A DNA stretch of 64,000 bases from Caldifarciminota bacterium (GCA_023129325.1 JAGMCI010000008.1:1-64000), one strand, 5' to 3'; shown: positions 16,498 through 25,982, counted from the stretch's first letter. Made by a program: numbers and translations. Notes: a model not told the origin generated them from the sequence alone.

Positions 16498-18009
16498 ATG
16501 AATAGGATAAATAGGAATTGGATTGCCGTAATGATTACACTATTTGCTGTATTAGTTGGAGCTACAGCCTATGGGTATTATGAAGATAGAACTACTGTCA
16601 TTGGGGAAGTAAAAGAAGGGCACTCTATAACAAGTATCATCTATTCAGTAGATGGCGAACACTGGGCTTATGAATCGTTGTTGCTGGAGACTGGGAAAAG
16701 TGTAGTGGTAGTTGATGGTAAAGTTAGTAAAGAATATAAATTTATATATAACTTAGTTCTTTCGCCAGACGGAAAGCATTATGGCTATCATGCAACATTA
16801 GATAATGGGAAAGAGGTAATTGTAATTGATGGCAAGGAAAGCAAGGAATATAATGCAATTATGACTTTATCTTTTTTACCTGATGTAACACATTATGGAT
16901 ACATAGCAAAATTGGATAATGGCAATTATGTAGTGGTATTAGACGGTAAGGAAAGCAAAGAGTATAAGTATGCAAGTATTAAAGAAGCACAATTCTCTGA
17001 AGACCTAAATCATTATGCATTTTTTGGAATATATGATGAAGAAGAATTCTTTATGATGGGTGATGGGTATGCTATAATTGATGGCAAAGAATATTCTGCT
17101 TTTGCAGGAGCTGTATCCCTATCCCGTGATGGCAAACATTGGGCTTATCTGGAGAGAGTCTATGATGAAGATATGTCTCTCCTAACATATGTTATTATTG
17201 ACGGAGAAAAAAGTGAAGGATATTATAGTGCTACTTCAGTTGTCTTTTCTGAGGACAGTAAACACTGGGCATATGGTGCTGTCACACCAGAATTTACATC
17301 TTTACTTGTTATTGATGGGAAAAAGAAAGAGATAGTTCATAGCGCAAGCGAGATATTCCTTTCTTCAAATGGCAAGCATTATGCATATGAAATATCATTA
17401 AAAGGGCTTCGCTATGCACTGGTAGCAGATGATATGAAGGGCACAGAGCGCCTTTATTCTGGTGAAGTGGTTTTTTCACCTGATGGGGAACATCTTGCCT
17501 GTTATGGAAAATTAGAGAATGGGAAATATATAGTGATAGTTGATGGTAAAAAGAGCAAAGAATATGATGACATATCTTATCTCTCTCTGTTTTCAAAATT
17601 TTCGTTTTCAAGGGACAGCAAACATTATGGCTATACAGCTAAGATTGAAAATCACTATGTGGCAGTGATTGATGGTAAGGAGTATCCAGATGTCCTTTTC
17701 TCTGGTTTTTCGCCCTGCAGTAAATACTATGCCTCTTGGAAGAAGTTAGGTGAGGATAAATATGTATTTGTCATTGATGGTAAACAGGGTAAAGTGTATA
17801 AAATACTCTATGATGTGTTCTTTACAGGTGATAGCAAACATTATGCTTATGGAGCAGTGTTAGAAAATGATAAACAGGTGATTGTCATTGACGATAAGGA
17901 AACGAAAGAATATGAGAAAGTTTGGCACATAGAATTTTCTAAGGATGGCAAGAGTTTATTCTTTGTTGCTGATAAGAAAGCAATCTGCAAGATAACACTG
18001 GAGGAATGA
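16498..18009 (+). CDS. exported WD40-like beta-propeller protein
   Basis: A signal peptide (WIAVMITLFAVLVGATAYG) is followed by about ten repeats of roughly 45 residues with the pattern FSxDxKHYGYxAxLDNGKxVVVIDGKESKEY, which resembles the PD40/TolB-like propeller family. Each repeat has an aromatic H-Y/W-A-Y strand and an IDGK turn. There is no sorting domain or lipobox, so it is probably periplasmic. GAGG lies upstream of the ATG. Its stop overlaps the start of the next gene (ATGATGG), so the two are translationally coupled. The ligand is unknown. Confidence 0.78.
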   Translation: MNRINRNWIAVMITLFAVLVGATAYGYYEDRTTVIGEVKEGHSITSIIYSVDGEHWAYESLLLETGKSVVVVDGKVSKEYKFIYNLVLSPDGKHYGYHATLDNGKEVIVIDGKESKEYNAIMTLSFLPDVTHYGYIAKLDNGNYVVVLDGKESKEYKYASIKEAQFSEDLNHYAFFGIYDEEEFFMMGDGYAIIDGKEYSAFAGAVSLSRDGKHWAYLERVYDEDMSLLTYVIIDGEKSEGYYSATSVVFSEDSKHWAYGAVTPEFTSLLVIDGKKKEIVHSASEIFLSSNGKHYAYEISLKGLRYALVADDMKGTERLYSGEVVFSPDGEHLACYGKLENGKYIVIVDGKKSKEYDDISYLSLFSKFSFSRDSKHYGYTAKIENHYVAVIDGKEYPDVLFSGFSPCSKYYASWKKLGEDKYVFVIDGKQGKVYKILYDVFFTGDSKHYAYGAVLENDKQVIVIDDKETKEYEKVWHIEFSKDGKSLFFVADKKAICKITLEE

Positions 18010-18272
18010 TGGAAAAGAGCGACGAACAAATTATTCAAGAGTTCAGAAAAAAGAGGAAGCGTCAAATCATTTTAGCTCCTATTGCGTTGTTTGCTGTTAT
18101 ACTGGTTTTGTTAGTAAATCCTATCTCTATAATTATAGGCTCTATCATTATTTTGATTGCATTTATATACTCACTAAAGAATTGGCGTTGTCCTGTGTGC
18201 AATCGCTATTTAGGAAGAGGAGTAAACCTTAAAAAATGCCCAAAATGTGAAGCCAAGTTTTGGCAAGAATAA
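18006..18272 (+). CDS. small membrane protein with C-terminal zinc ribbon
   Basis: 88 residues: a charged N-terminal helix, two closely spaced membrane helices (about 24-58) and a cytoplasmic zinc ribbon CPVCNRYLG ... KKCPKCEAKF with four cysteines. Translation is coupled to the upstream propeller gene by overlap; ATG at 18006 or 18009 may be used. No family name can be given with certainty. Small TM-plus-zinc-ribbon proteins often accompany export or membrane quality-control genes, but that is only a general association. Confidence 0.7.
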   Translation: MMEKSDEQIIQEFRKKRKRQIILAPIALFAVILVLLVNPISIIIGSIIILIAFIYSLKNWRCPVCNRYLGRGVNLKKCPKCEAKFWQE

Positions 18273-18284
18273 GGGGCTGTCTAA

Positions 18285-18400
18285 AAATGGAGCCACAGAT
18301 TACACAGAAAAGGCAGAATACAGAAATCAGAAGTCAGATGTCAGAAGTTAGAAATTATCTGTTCTCTGTTTTCTGTTCTCTGTCTACCCGTGGCTTAAAA
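18285..18400. repeat. CACAGATTACACAGA / CAGAAGTCAGA repeat
   Basis: Inverted-repeat DNA made of GCCACAGATTACACAGA and TTCTGTTCTCTGT-type segments just upstream of the HEAT-repeat gene. Confidence 0.6.
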
Positions 18401-18410
18401 GAGGTGTGAG

Positions 18411-19838
18411 ATGAAGAGATTTGTGATATTATTTTCAGTGCTTCTTTTATGGAGCACAGTTTATGCCCAGCCAGATATTCCAGAGGAGAATATTCCCAAA
18501 GACATCCCTTCCGAGGTGAGGGAAGAGATTGAAAAGTTGTATTTCGAAAGCGACTATCGCCGAGGAAAGGCTGTTATTGAATTAGGGGAGATGGGTGAAA
18601 AGGCAGCTCCTGCTATACCATTCCTAATTGCTCTTCTTAAAGATTGGGATGTTAACGAGAATGCAGTATTGGCACTGGGGCGTATAGGCAAGCCAGCTGT
18701 AGAGCCACTCATTTCTGCTCTTAAGGATGAGGATGAGTGGGTGCAACAATTTGCAGCAAAGGCACTTGGATACACAAGAAATAAGCGTGCAGTAGCCCCA
18801 CTCATTTCTACCTTTAAGGATGAACATTGGGGCGTTTGCTTAGAGGCAGCAGAGGCACTGGGGCGTGTGGGCAAGCCAGCCATAAAGCCACTTATTGCTG
18901 CCCTTAAGGATAAGGATAAGAATGTTCGAGCTTATGCGGCAGATGCACTTGGGTATATACAAGATAGTAGTGCAGTGGAGCCATTGATTGCTACCCTAAA
19001 TGATGAAGATGGAAGTGTCCGAATGTATTCAGCAGGTGCATTGGGTGAGATAAAAGATAGTCGCGCTGTGGAGTCACTTGTTGCTGCCCTCAAGGATAAA
19101 GATTGGAGGGTCCGGTTAGGGGCGGCAGAGGCGTTGGGAAAAATAAAAGACAACCATGCCGTAGAGCCACTCAATGCCGCCCTTAATGATAAAAATAAGG
19201 ATGTTCGAAAACAAGTGGCAGAGGCAATGAGGAAGATAAAGTATCCTCTCTGTCTTGAAAAGGGAGAGAATGCGTTGCTTGATGGTAAATTTGACGAGGC
19301 ATTTGCATATTATGATACGGCTGTTCAAATGGATTCTACCTCAAGCGGAGCTTATCGTGGGAGAGGTCTTGCTAAACAAGGGCTGGGTGATGCTGAAGGA
19401 GCATTGGAGAACTATAACAGGGCAGTTGAGCACTTGACAACAGGCGACGATTATTCCGGAGTGACTATTGATGTATATATCCGACGCGGTCTTATAAGAT
19501 ATATGCTGGGTGACTATGATGGGGCAATTTCTGATTATGACTATGTGATAACAAAAGGTCTGGCGTATCATCATCGATTAGAGTTAGGGCCGTCCTATTA
19601 TTACCGAGGGCTTGCCAAGGCAACAAAAGGAGACCTTGAGGGTGCTATCGCAGATTATGATGAGGCGATTGAAGTAGATCCGTGTTTTGCAGAGCCGTTG
19701 GTAGAAAGGGGTTTTCTGCGTGCAAAGACTGGTGATTTGGAAGGCGCTCATGAGGACCTAAATGAGGCACTGGAATTAACTGATAATCCTGAATTCAAGG
19801 CAAAAATACAGGAAATTTTGAACAGCATCAAGCAGTGA
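18411..19838 (+). CDS. exported HEAT-repeat plus TPR protein
   Basis: A signal peptide (FVILFSVLLLWSTVYA) precedes seven HEAT/PBS-lyase-type repeats of about 31 residues (A..ALGRIGKPAVEPLIAALKD) at about 55-275, then four to five tetratricopeptide repeats (AYYDTAVQMDSTSSGAYRGRG, GAISDYDYVI, AIADYDEAIEVDPCFAEPLV). The mix of two alpha-solenoids suggests a periplasmic scaffold for protein interaction. The signal peptide and start site (AAAGAGGTGTGAG) are very like those of the TPR gene at 21398, pointing to duplication of the 5' end. No catalytic domain is visible. Confidence 0.83.
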   Translation: MKRFVILFSVLLLWSTVYAQPDIPEENIPKDIPSEVREEIEKLYFESDYRRGKAVIELGEMGEKAAPAIPFLIALLKDWDVNENAVLALGRIGKPAVEPLISALKDEDEWVQQFAAKALGYTRNKRAVAPLISTFKDEHWGVCLEAAEALGRVGKPAIKPLIAALKDKDKNVRAYAADALGYIQDSSAVEPLIATLNDEDGSVRMYSAGALGEIKDSRAVESLVAALKDKDWRVRLGAAEALGKIKDNHAVEPLNAALNDKNKDVRKQVAEAMRKIKYPLCLEKGENALLDGKFDEAFAYYDTAVQMDSTSSGAYRGRGLAKQGLGDAEGALENYNRAVEHLTTGDDYSGVTIDVYIRRGLIRYMLGDYDGAISDYDYVITKGLAYHHRLELGPSYYYRGLAKATKGDLEGAIADYDEAIEVDPCFAEPLVERGFLRAKTGDLEGAHEDLNEALELTDNPEFKAKIQEILNSIKQ

Positions 19839-19856
19839 TTTAAGGAAGGAGGGATT

Positions 19857-21218
19857 ATGATTACTTTTAAACAAAATAGTAGTTTACTAAAGACACTTCT
19901 TGTTTGTATCTTTTTGCTCATCGGATTTCAAAGTTTTGGGGACGACCAGGCAAAACTCCAAAAGGCGAGTGAGTGGCTTTCTGAAGCCCGCAGGGCACAC
20001 AAAAAGGAAGATTACATGGGGGCTATTGAGAATTTTCACAAGGCAGCGGAGCTTTTTCCGGAATATGCAGAAGCTATTGCCTTTTCCAAAGAAGCAGCAG
20101 ATTTACATAAAAAGGGTGAATATGACAAAGCTATAGCCTCTTATCGGAGAGCAAGTGATATTCTTATAAAGAAGGAAACAAAAACCGACATGGACAACAA
20201 CTATCCTGGTATGCTGAGCATTATGATTCAGAATGCAAAGGACCAAAAAATTGAAAAATGCCTTCAAGAGTCACCAGAAACATTAAAAGAGATAGCTCGT
20301 CTTATCTCATCTCAGGAAATATATACACTGCTTATATTGGGTCGTTCTCTTGCAAGGGATGGCAATTATGTTCTGGCTGTGAAAGCTCATACTGAAAATA
20401 TAGATAATTGGTATACTATTGTAGAAGCATACTATGAGCAAGCTCTGGCACACTATGAAGGTGATTTGGATAGACTACAAGCAGTAAGGGACCTCAGGGA
20501 GTATGTGTTCAAGCTTATAACGGCAATAGGAGTTAGTGAAGGCGAGGTACGTGAGCTTACAGATACGGAAAGAGTTGAGGTATGTTCTATTTTTAGGAAA
20601 TTTAAGGAGGTTATCAACGATGATATAGATGGTTTAAAGTCACGGACACTTCTATTTCTATTCTGGGGTTCACAGAGTTTCAATGAGGGTGATTCTCCTG
20701 GTGCAGAAACATTTTTCAACAAAGCAAAAGGAACAATAGACACAGTAAGGAGTGTATATCTTGATATGTATGACATTGAGGGAAAATGTGATATTGAAGT
20801 CCCGAGAGATGCCGAGGCTAACTATATAAGGGCTTTAGCATACTCAACTTTAGCAGATTACAAGTTTGCTGCCTTCGGTGATAGTGCAAAGGAAGAATGG
20901 GCAGAGCTTTGGCGTGACGCAATAAGTAATGTAGGCTATGCTATTTCAGCGAATCCCGACTATTTAGAAGCCTATATTTTGAGAGCAAAATTATACAGCC
21001 CGTTTTACGACAAAATCGCTGATGCTGAGCTCGACTATAATAAGGCGGTGGAGTTAGCACCTGATAATCCAGATGTCTATTATATTAGGGGGATGTTTTA
21101 TTATAAACAGCAGAAATTTGAGCAGGTAGTTACAGATTTTGAAAAATACTTATCACTTGCACCCGACAGCCCGAACGCCCCTGCAATAAGGGCTTTTCTT
21201 GAACAAATAAAACAATAG
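19857..21218 (+). CDS. exported TPR protein
   Basis: A signal peptide (LLKTLLVCIFLLIGFQSFG) is followed by TPR units at the N-terminus (AHKKEDYMGAIENFHKAAELFPEYAEA, KKGEYDKAIASYRRAS) and at the C-terminus (ADAELDYNKAVELAPDNPDVYYIRG, KFEQVVTDFEKYLSLAPDSP). A central region of about 230 residues is helical without clear repeats. GGAAGGAGGGATT precedes the ATG, 18 bases after the upstream stop, so it is probably in one operon with the HEAT/TPR gene. It is likely a periplasmic interaction protein. Confidence 0.8.
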   Translation: MITFKQNSSLLKTLLVCIFLLIGFQSFGDDQAKLQKASEWLSEARRAHKKEDYMGAIENFHKAAELFPEYAEAIAFSKEAADLHKKGEYDKAIASYRRASDILIKKETKTDMDNNYPGMLSIMIQNAKDQKIEKCLQESPETLKEIARLISSQEIYTLLILGRSLARDGNYVLAVKAHTENIDNWYTIVEAYYEQALAHYEGDLDRLQAVRDLREYVFKLITAIGVSEGEVRELTDTERVEVCSIFRKFKEVINDDIDGLKSRTLLFLFWGSQSFNEGDSPGAETFFNKAKGTIDTVRSVYLDMYDIEGKCDIEVPRDAEANYIRALAYSTLADYKFAAFGDSAKEEWAELWRDAISNVGYAISANPDYLEAYILRAKLYSPFYDKIADAELDYNKAVELAPDNPDVYYIRGMFYYKQQKFEQVVTDFEKYLSLAPDSPNAPAIRAFLEQIKQ

Positions 21219-21390
21219 AAATGATTTAGAGGGTATTTAGAAATAAGAAATCACGGAAACATCCCGCATTTTGCGGGATAAACTCCATGAGGGAAACACA
21301 GAAATTGTATTTAATTCAAGGTGTAACCGCAGATGAACACAGATAGACACAGATTAAACAAAAGAGACGATTCCGTGATGAAAAAAGGAG
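21219..21390. repeat. palindrome and CACAGATAGACACAGA repeat
   Basis: ATCCCGCATTTTGCGGGAT (21261-21279) is followed by AACCGCAGATGAACACAG-type repeat DNA. Confidence 0.65.
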
Positions 21391-21397
21391 GTGTGAG

Positions 21398-22219
21398 ATG
21401 AGAAGATTTGTAGCTATATTTTCAGTAGCCTTTTTATGGAGCACGGCTCTCTTGGCAACGACAGCCGAGGAGTATCTCGGTGAAGGTGAGAATGCCTTTG
21501 AGAAAGCGGACTATGATTCAGCCATTCAGTATTATACAAAAGCAATAGAACTTGATTCTCTGGATGCTAAACTCTATCTTTGGCGAGGCTTTGCATATAC
21601 CAGGAAGTCACAATTTCTTGAGGCAAAGCAGGACTTTGAAAATGTTATTGAACTCAACCCCGAAGGAGATGAGGGCATGTCAGCCAAGATTCGTCTGGTA
21701 GCATTAGATGAAGCCGAGAAGCTCAAAAAAGAAGTTGCAAAACAACCTTCAGAAGAGAAGCAAAAAATAATACATTCTTTGGAACAATTGCCCCCTGATG
21801 AATTAGAGTGTGCCCAAGTTTTGCAGATGATAGCTGAATATCATGAAAAAGCAGAGAAATTAGATAAGTCTGCTCAATATTATGATCTCGCTGGTTATAC
21901 TTACAAGCAAGCAGAAAACCACATAAAGGCGGCTCAAGTACTGGACAAGGCAGGACAAATTTATGGTAATATCGGTAAAGTGGATTACGCCGCTTGGAGG
22001 TACGGCTATGCTGCCAATGAATACCTGGTGGTAGAGAAATATATAGAAGCAGCAGAGGCATTCGTTAAGGCAGGAGAAAGATTTAAAGAGATTGATGATA
22101 TTTACCGTGCCTCCAATATGTATTATGCCGCAGGTGATGCCTATTATGATGCTGGTGATGACGATAAAGCCCTTGAGATGTATGCAAAAGCTGCCGATTT
22201 ATACGAACCACGGGACTGA
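21398..22219 (+). CDS. exported TPR protein
   Basis: Signal peptide FVAIFSVAFLWSTALLA, then a two-repeat TPR unit (AEEYLGEGENAFEKADYDSAIQYYTKAIELD ... LYLWRGFAYTRKSQFLEAKQDFENVIELN), a charged linker and about four further degenerate repeats (HEKAEKLDKSAQYYDLAGYTY, AAQVLDKAGQIYG, YRASNMYYAAGDAYYDAGDDDKALEMYAKAADLY). The strong site AAAGGAGGTGTGAG lies before the ATG. It is probably periplasmic and, like its two solenoid neighbours, probably an adaptor. The function is unknown. Confidence 0.8.
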   Translation: MRRFVAIFSVAFLWSTALLATTAEEYLGEGENAFEKADYDSAIQYYTKAIELDSLDAKLYLWRGFAYTRKSQFLEAKQDFENVIELNPEGDEGMSAKIRLVALDEAEKLKKEVAKQPSEEKQKIIHSLEQLPPDELECAQVLQMIAEYHEKAEKLDKSAQYYDLAGYTYKQAENHIKAAQVLDKAGQIYGNIGKVDYAAWRYGYAANEYLVVEKYIEAAEAFVKAGERFKEIDDIYRASNMYYAAGDAYYDAGDDDKALEMYAKAADLYEPRD

Positions 22220-22259
22220 GGAATAGAAAAATATGGAATTAAACTTGGAGGGATAAAAA

Positions 22260-22766
22260 ATGGATTTGCAAGAAGAAAAGCAAGAGGAAATTTTTAGGAT
22301 GGAAGCAAGTGCATCCTCATTGTTGATAGTAAACATTATTGGTGGAATCGTTGCAGGAGGGGTATTGTTATTTTTCCTCTTAGCGATAAGAGGTCTCTAT
22401 GCTTCTCTTATATTTATAGTGATGCTTCTGGCATTAGCCCTTTATTTTATAATAGATTACCTCAGATGGCGAGAAAATGGAATCAGAGTGATTGAGATTG
22501 ACGAGAGTGGAATTAATGTATATCGGGGGGAACAAAAGCAACTCTCAAGAATTGAAGCAAGCCAGATTACTGATATAAATGTTTTCAAAAAAATAAACAG
22601 GAAAGTAGTGAACATAATTCTCGGTGGGAAAGTTCACAAAGTCTTACCTGGAGTTACACTATTTAGCGGTCCTCGTCTAAGAATAACCAATGACGCATTT
22701 GAGGATAAAGATTTTAATACCTTTGTTGATAGGTTAAAGAAGTTAAAAAATACTATAAAAGTATGA
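22260..22766 (+). CDS. membrane protein with PH-like C-terminal domain
   Basis: 168 residues: a short cytoplasmic N-terminus, two membrane helices (about 20-70, LLIVNIIGGIVAGGVLLFFLLAI and ASLIFIVMLLALALYFIIDY) and a beta-rich C-terminal domain (IRVIEIDESGINVYRGEQKQLSRIEASQITDINVFKKI) that reads like a bacterial PH domain. GGAGGG lies 7-8 bases before the ATG. It ends the row of same-strand genes that begins at 15588. No specific function can be assigned. Confidence 0.65.
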   Translation: MDLQEEKQEEIFRMEASASSLLIVNIIGGIVAGGVLLFFLLAIRGLYASLIFIVMLLALALYFIIDYLRWRENGIRVIEIDESGINVYRGEQKQLSRIEASQITDINVFKKINRKVVNIILGGKVHKVLPGVTLFSGPRLRITNDAFEDKDFNTFVDRLKKLKNTIKV

Positions 22767-22866
22767 ACGCCACAGAATCACACAGAAAAGCACAAGAATT
22801 TTTTCTTCAGTGAAATTCTGTGTCTTTCAGTGGCTATTTTTCTCTGTGTAATCTGTGGCTGTTTTT
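22767..22866. repeat. composite inverted repeat after the PH-like gene
   Basis: GCCACAGAATCACACAGAAA and its near complement TTTTCTCTGTGTAATCTGTGGC enclose an inner inverted pair (GAATTTTTTC / GAAATTCTGTG). It is placed where a terminator would be but has no T run of its own. Confidence 0.65.
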
Positions 22867-22869
22867 TAC

Positions 22870-22897
22870 TTGACAATCACTGAAATAAATGTATATT
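22870..22897 (+). promoter_or_regulatory. promoter of the T9SS-cargo leader (copy 2)
   Basis: TTGACA, 16 bases, TATATT. It precedes the GGGGTGATGCCTATGAAG box by about 35 bases. Confidence 0.6.
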
Positions 22898-22930
22898 ATA
22901 TATAAAATTTTTGATATTTGAATTTATCTT

Positions 22931-23145
22931 GAGGGGGTGATGCCTATGAAGAAAAACGCCTAAAAGTCCCCGCCTGCCAAAACGAAGTGGCGGGCAGGCA
23001 AAATTCCTACCTGCCTGACGGTAGGCAGGAATACCTAAAAAAGAATTTAGGTGTTTGGGTATTTAGGCATTTAGGTATTTATAATTGAGCATCTCTTTCT
23101 TGCTATGTGGAAGGGCAGGAAGAGATGAAAGATAAGTCTTCCACC
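22931..23145 (+). ncRNA. candidate structured leader RNA (H-type pseudoknot), copy 2, split by palindromes
   Basis: The GGGGGTGATGCCTATGAAGA box (22933-22952) is followed by about 140 bases of inserted palindromes, then by stem 1 (CATCTCTT 23090-23097 with AAGAGATG 23120-23127) and stem 2 (GTGGAAGG 23107-23114 with TCTTCCAC 23137-23144, one G-U pair). Loops are 9, 5 and 9 bases against 8, 5 and 8 in copy 1. TTGCTA in the first loop is kept; the third loop is not. One inserted base in loop 1 shifts any reading frame, so conservation is at RNA level. Confidence 0.6.
22968..23080. repeat. palindrome cluster inserted in leader copy 2
   Basis: CCCCGCCTGCC ... GGCGGGCAGGC (22968-22999), ATTCCTACCTGCC ... 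GGTAGGCAGGAAT (23003-23032) and an ACCTAAA / TTTAGGT inverted repeat (23033-23078) lie side by side between the 5' box and the pseudoknot. Confidence 0.75.
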
Positions 23146-23179
23146 CTGTGAACCATTTAGCCTATAGTAAGGAGGGACG

Positions 23180-25975
23180 ATGTATTTAGTAATAGGATTG
23201 TTTCTTTTGACTGTTTCAGCAGATGTCCATCTTTCGCCTCAAGAGGTGCGCGAGCATATGGAATTATTGATAGAGGCAAATAAGGTGCCATTTGGACTTA
23301 AGAGGGCATGGTCTAACAAGATGGATATGAGAGTTGAACAACAAAAAAGGGAGATTGAGCCCACAATGCGGCGTATGGAGAAAGAGCGCATAAGTCCAGT
23401 TGAATATAGGGTTAGACAACATCTTAAAGAGGTAGCTAATCTACAAGCTGAAGGCAGGACTCCTGAGGAGATAGTAAGTTACTTCAATGTCTCAAGGAAG
23501 GGGATTGGCACCAGTGCAATTGCTGGTTCAACATATTGGGCAAAAGACACAAGTGGAATCTCTGGGGTAACCGTAAATGCCTTTGATGAATATGGTTATT
23601 TTGCTGGAAGCTACTATTCTGGTTACAATGGGTATTACATGATTAGTGGGCTACATAGTGGTAAATACTATTTGCGTACCTATAGCTATACTGGCTGGAT
23701 AAATGAGTGGTATGATAATGTTCACTCCTGGTGGGATGCTGCACTTGTTAATGTTGCCGATGCTGATACAGTATGGGACAAGAACTTTTACCTTGATTGC
23801 GCTGGCTTTGTAAATGGCTACTTCTATGAAGTTGATGGGTTCACTCCTATAGCTAATAAATCTGTTAACCTTTATGGATACACTGACAGCACGCATTACC
23901 AGTATTTTTACGCATATACTGATATTAATGGTGAATATACTCTTTCGGATGTTCCACAAGGTAGTTATAAATTTAAAGGTACAGTGAGTGATTATAAGGA
24001 CGAGTTTTATGATAATGTATCAACATGGGAAAGTGCTACGGTTGTGAATGTGAATGTAAATGATACTACCTTTGGTATAGACTATTCACTTGAACGTTGG
24101 CCCGCAGGTGCAATTTCCGGGCATCTACACGAGAGTGATGGGACAACCCCAATTTTTAATGCCTGGGTCTATGCATCCACATTTTGGGGGTATGAGCCAG
24201 GAGATTACGGAGGTGCATACACTGATATAGATGGCTACTATGTTATTGAAGACTTAATATGTAATCCATACAATGTGAGAACTAATGCTTCTGGATATGT
24301 AAATGAGTATTGGGATGATGCAATTAACTGGGAAGATAAAGATACTGTATGGGTGATTGAGAATGATACGATACCAGATATAGATTTTGTCCTTGACTTT
24401 GGTGGCGCAATTGCCGGCAATGTTCAGAGTGATGCAGGTGACTCTTTATGCTCGGCGTATGTTACTGCCTATGATACAAATAGCTGGTATGTTAATTCTG
24501 ATTGGACCGATGCGAGTGGAAACTATATAGTTGGAGGCTTACAGGCTGGCGATTATATTTTACGTGCATCTAAATCTGACTATGTGCCTGAATACTATGA
24601 TGATGTATTTAATTTTGTAGATGCTACCCGTGTTCCAGTGACTGTTGGTGATACTACACAACCTATCAATTTCAGTCTTGCCCCGGGAGCAGAATATGGC
24701 TATATCTCAGGCAATGTATATGAGAGTGATGGAACAACTCCAATTTCTTCTGTGGTTGAGGTATATGAGGCAAGTGATGGCGACTTTGTAACATCCACAT
24801 ACTCATGCCCTTGCGACGGTTATTATTTAATAGAGCTTCAGCCTGGTAATTATAAGCTCTATGCAACTCCATTAGGCTCGCAGTGGTGGCAAGCCCAGTC
24901 TGACCTTGCGCCTAACTTTGTGCCTGAATATTGGGATGGTTCACCGAATTGGACTGGTGCTACACCAATTACTGTCACTGCTGGAGATACGGCCCTTGAC
25001 AAGGACTTTACGCTTGAACTTGGTGGTTCAATTCAAGGTTTTATAACACACAGCGGAAAGCGGGTATCAAGTGATAGCACTACGGTTTCTATATTTGTCT
25101 ACAATGCCACTACTGGAGCATTCTCTGGCTGGGCATTTAATACATTCTGTGGTGGCTATCGTGCATATGGAGTGCCTGCCGGAACCCATAAAGTAGCTGC
25201 AATTATGCCTTACACTAATTATGCAGTTAAATACTATGGTGGCGGAGCTACATTTGATGATGCTTTAAGTGATACTTTAGTGGTTGTGCCTGCTGGTGAC
25301 CCAGATGCAAATATAGCAATTGATACTGCTGGTGGTGCTATATCTGGTTATGTAAAAACGGTATCTAATGGAGATACATCATTGCTATTTGATGTTGAGG
25401 TCTTTGGTTATGACGGGACAGGTCATCTGGTGCAAACTGGTACTGGACATCATGGAGATTACAGACTTGGTGGACTTAGGACAGGGAATTATGCATTGAG
25501 AACACTTGACTGGTGGGGAAACCTTACTGATGAGTGGTGGGAAAATGTGCCTATTACTGACGGGACGCCAAGGTATGATATTTTCTATGCAAGTGTTCCA
25601 GGAGCGGCCAGTTGGGTTAATGTTACAGACCCCGGAGAAGTATCTGGCATAGATTTCTATTTTGATGTTGGAGTGGAAGAAAGTCCTGCTCCTGAATTAG
25701 TAACCCTTTTACATCAGAATAAGCCCAATCCATTCAGTTCAGCAACTAATATTCAGTATACAGTGGGAAAGAAAGATTGGGTCAGCCTAAAGGTCTATGA
25801 CATTTGTGGTAGATTGGTTCGTGTCCTAACAAATGAGCGAAAGCAATCAGGAACCTACACAGTAAAGTGGGACGGCAAATCAGATAAAGAAGGAAGACTG
25901 TCAAACGGTGTTTATTTTTACCAATTGAAAGTAGGTAACGAAACGCGGACACAGAAGATGCTGCTAATACATTAA
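23180..25975 (+). CDS. exported multi-repeat protein (carboxypeptidase-regulatory-like domains) with T9SS sorting domain
   Basis: 931 residues. A short signal peptide (LVIGLFLLTVSA) and a charged helical region (to about 110) precede seven or eight beta-sandwich repeats of about 85-100 residues with the pattern GGAIAGNVQSDAGD ... YVTAYDT ... DASGNYIVGGLQAGDYILRAS ... YVPEYYDD, as in CarboxypepD_reg/SdrD-B-like domains that form stalks. The T9SS sorting domain is at the end (NKPNPFSSATNIQYTV, VYDICGRLVRVL, NGVYFYQL). GGAGGGACG precedes the ATG. With its pseudoknot leader it is likely under the same control as the gene at 13202. Confidence 0.85.
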   Translation: MYLVIGLFLLTVSADVHLSPQEVREHMELLIEANKVPFGLKRAWSNKMDMRVEQQKREIEPTMRRMEKERISPVEYRVRQHLKEVANLQAEGRTPEEIVSYFNVSRKGIGTSAIAGSTYWAKDTSGISGVTVNAFDEYGYFAGSYYSGYNGYYMISGLHSGKYYLRTYSYTGWINEWYDNVHSWWDAALVNVADADTVWDKNFYLDCAGFVNGYFYEVDGFTPIANKSVNLYGYTDSTHYQYFYAYTDINGEYTLSDVPQGSYKFKGTVSDYKDEFYDNVSTWESATVVNVNVNDTTFGIDYSLERWPAGAISGHLHESDGTTPIFNAWVYASTFWGYEPGDYGGAYTDIDGYYVIEDLICNPYNVRTNASGYVNEYWDDAINWEDKDTVWVIENDTIPDIDFVLDFGGAIAGNVQSDAGDSLCSAYVTAYDTNSWYVNSDWTDASGNYIVGGLQAGDYILRASKSDYVPEYYDDVFNFVDATRVPVTVGDTTQPINFSLAPGAEYGYISGNVYESDGTTPISSVVEVYEASDGDFVTSTYSCPCDGYYLIELQPGNYKLYATPLGSQWWQAQSDLAPNFVPEYWDGSPNWTGATPITVTAGDTALDKDFTLELGGSIQGFITHSGKRVSSDSTTVSIFVYNATTGAFSGWAFNTFCGGYRAYGVPAGTHKVAAIMPYTNYAVKYYGGGATFDDALSDTLVVVPAGDPDANIAIDTAGGAISGYVKTVSNGDTSLLFDVEVFGYDGTGHLVQTGTGHHGDYRLGGLRTGNYALRTLDWWGNLTDEWWENVPITDGTPRYDIFYASVPGAASWVNVTDPGEVSGIDFYFDVGVEESPAPELVTLLHQNKPNPFSSATNIQYTVGKKDWVSLKVYDICGRLVRVLTNERKQSGTYTVKWDGKSDKEGRLSNGVYFYQLKVGNETRTQKMLLIH

Positions 25976-25982
25976 AAGCCAA

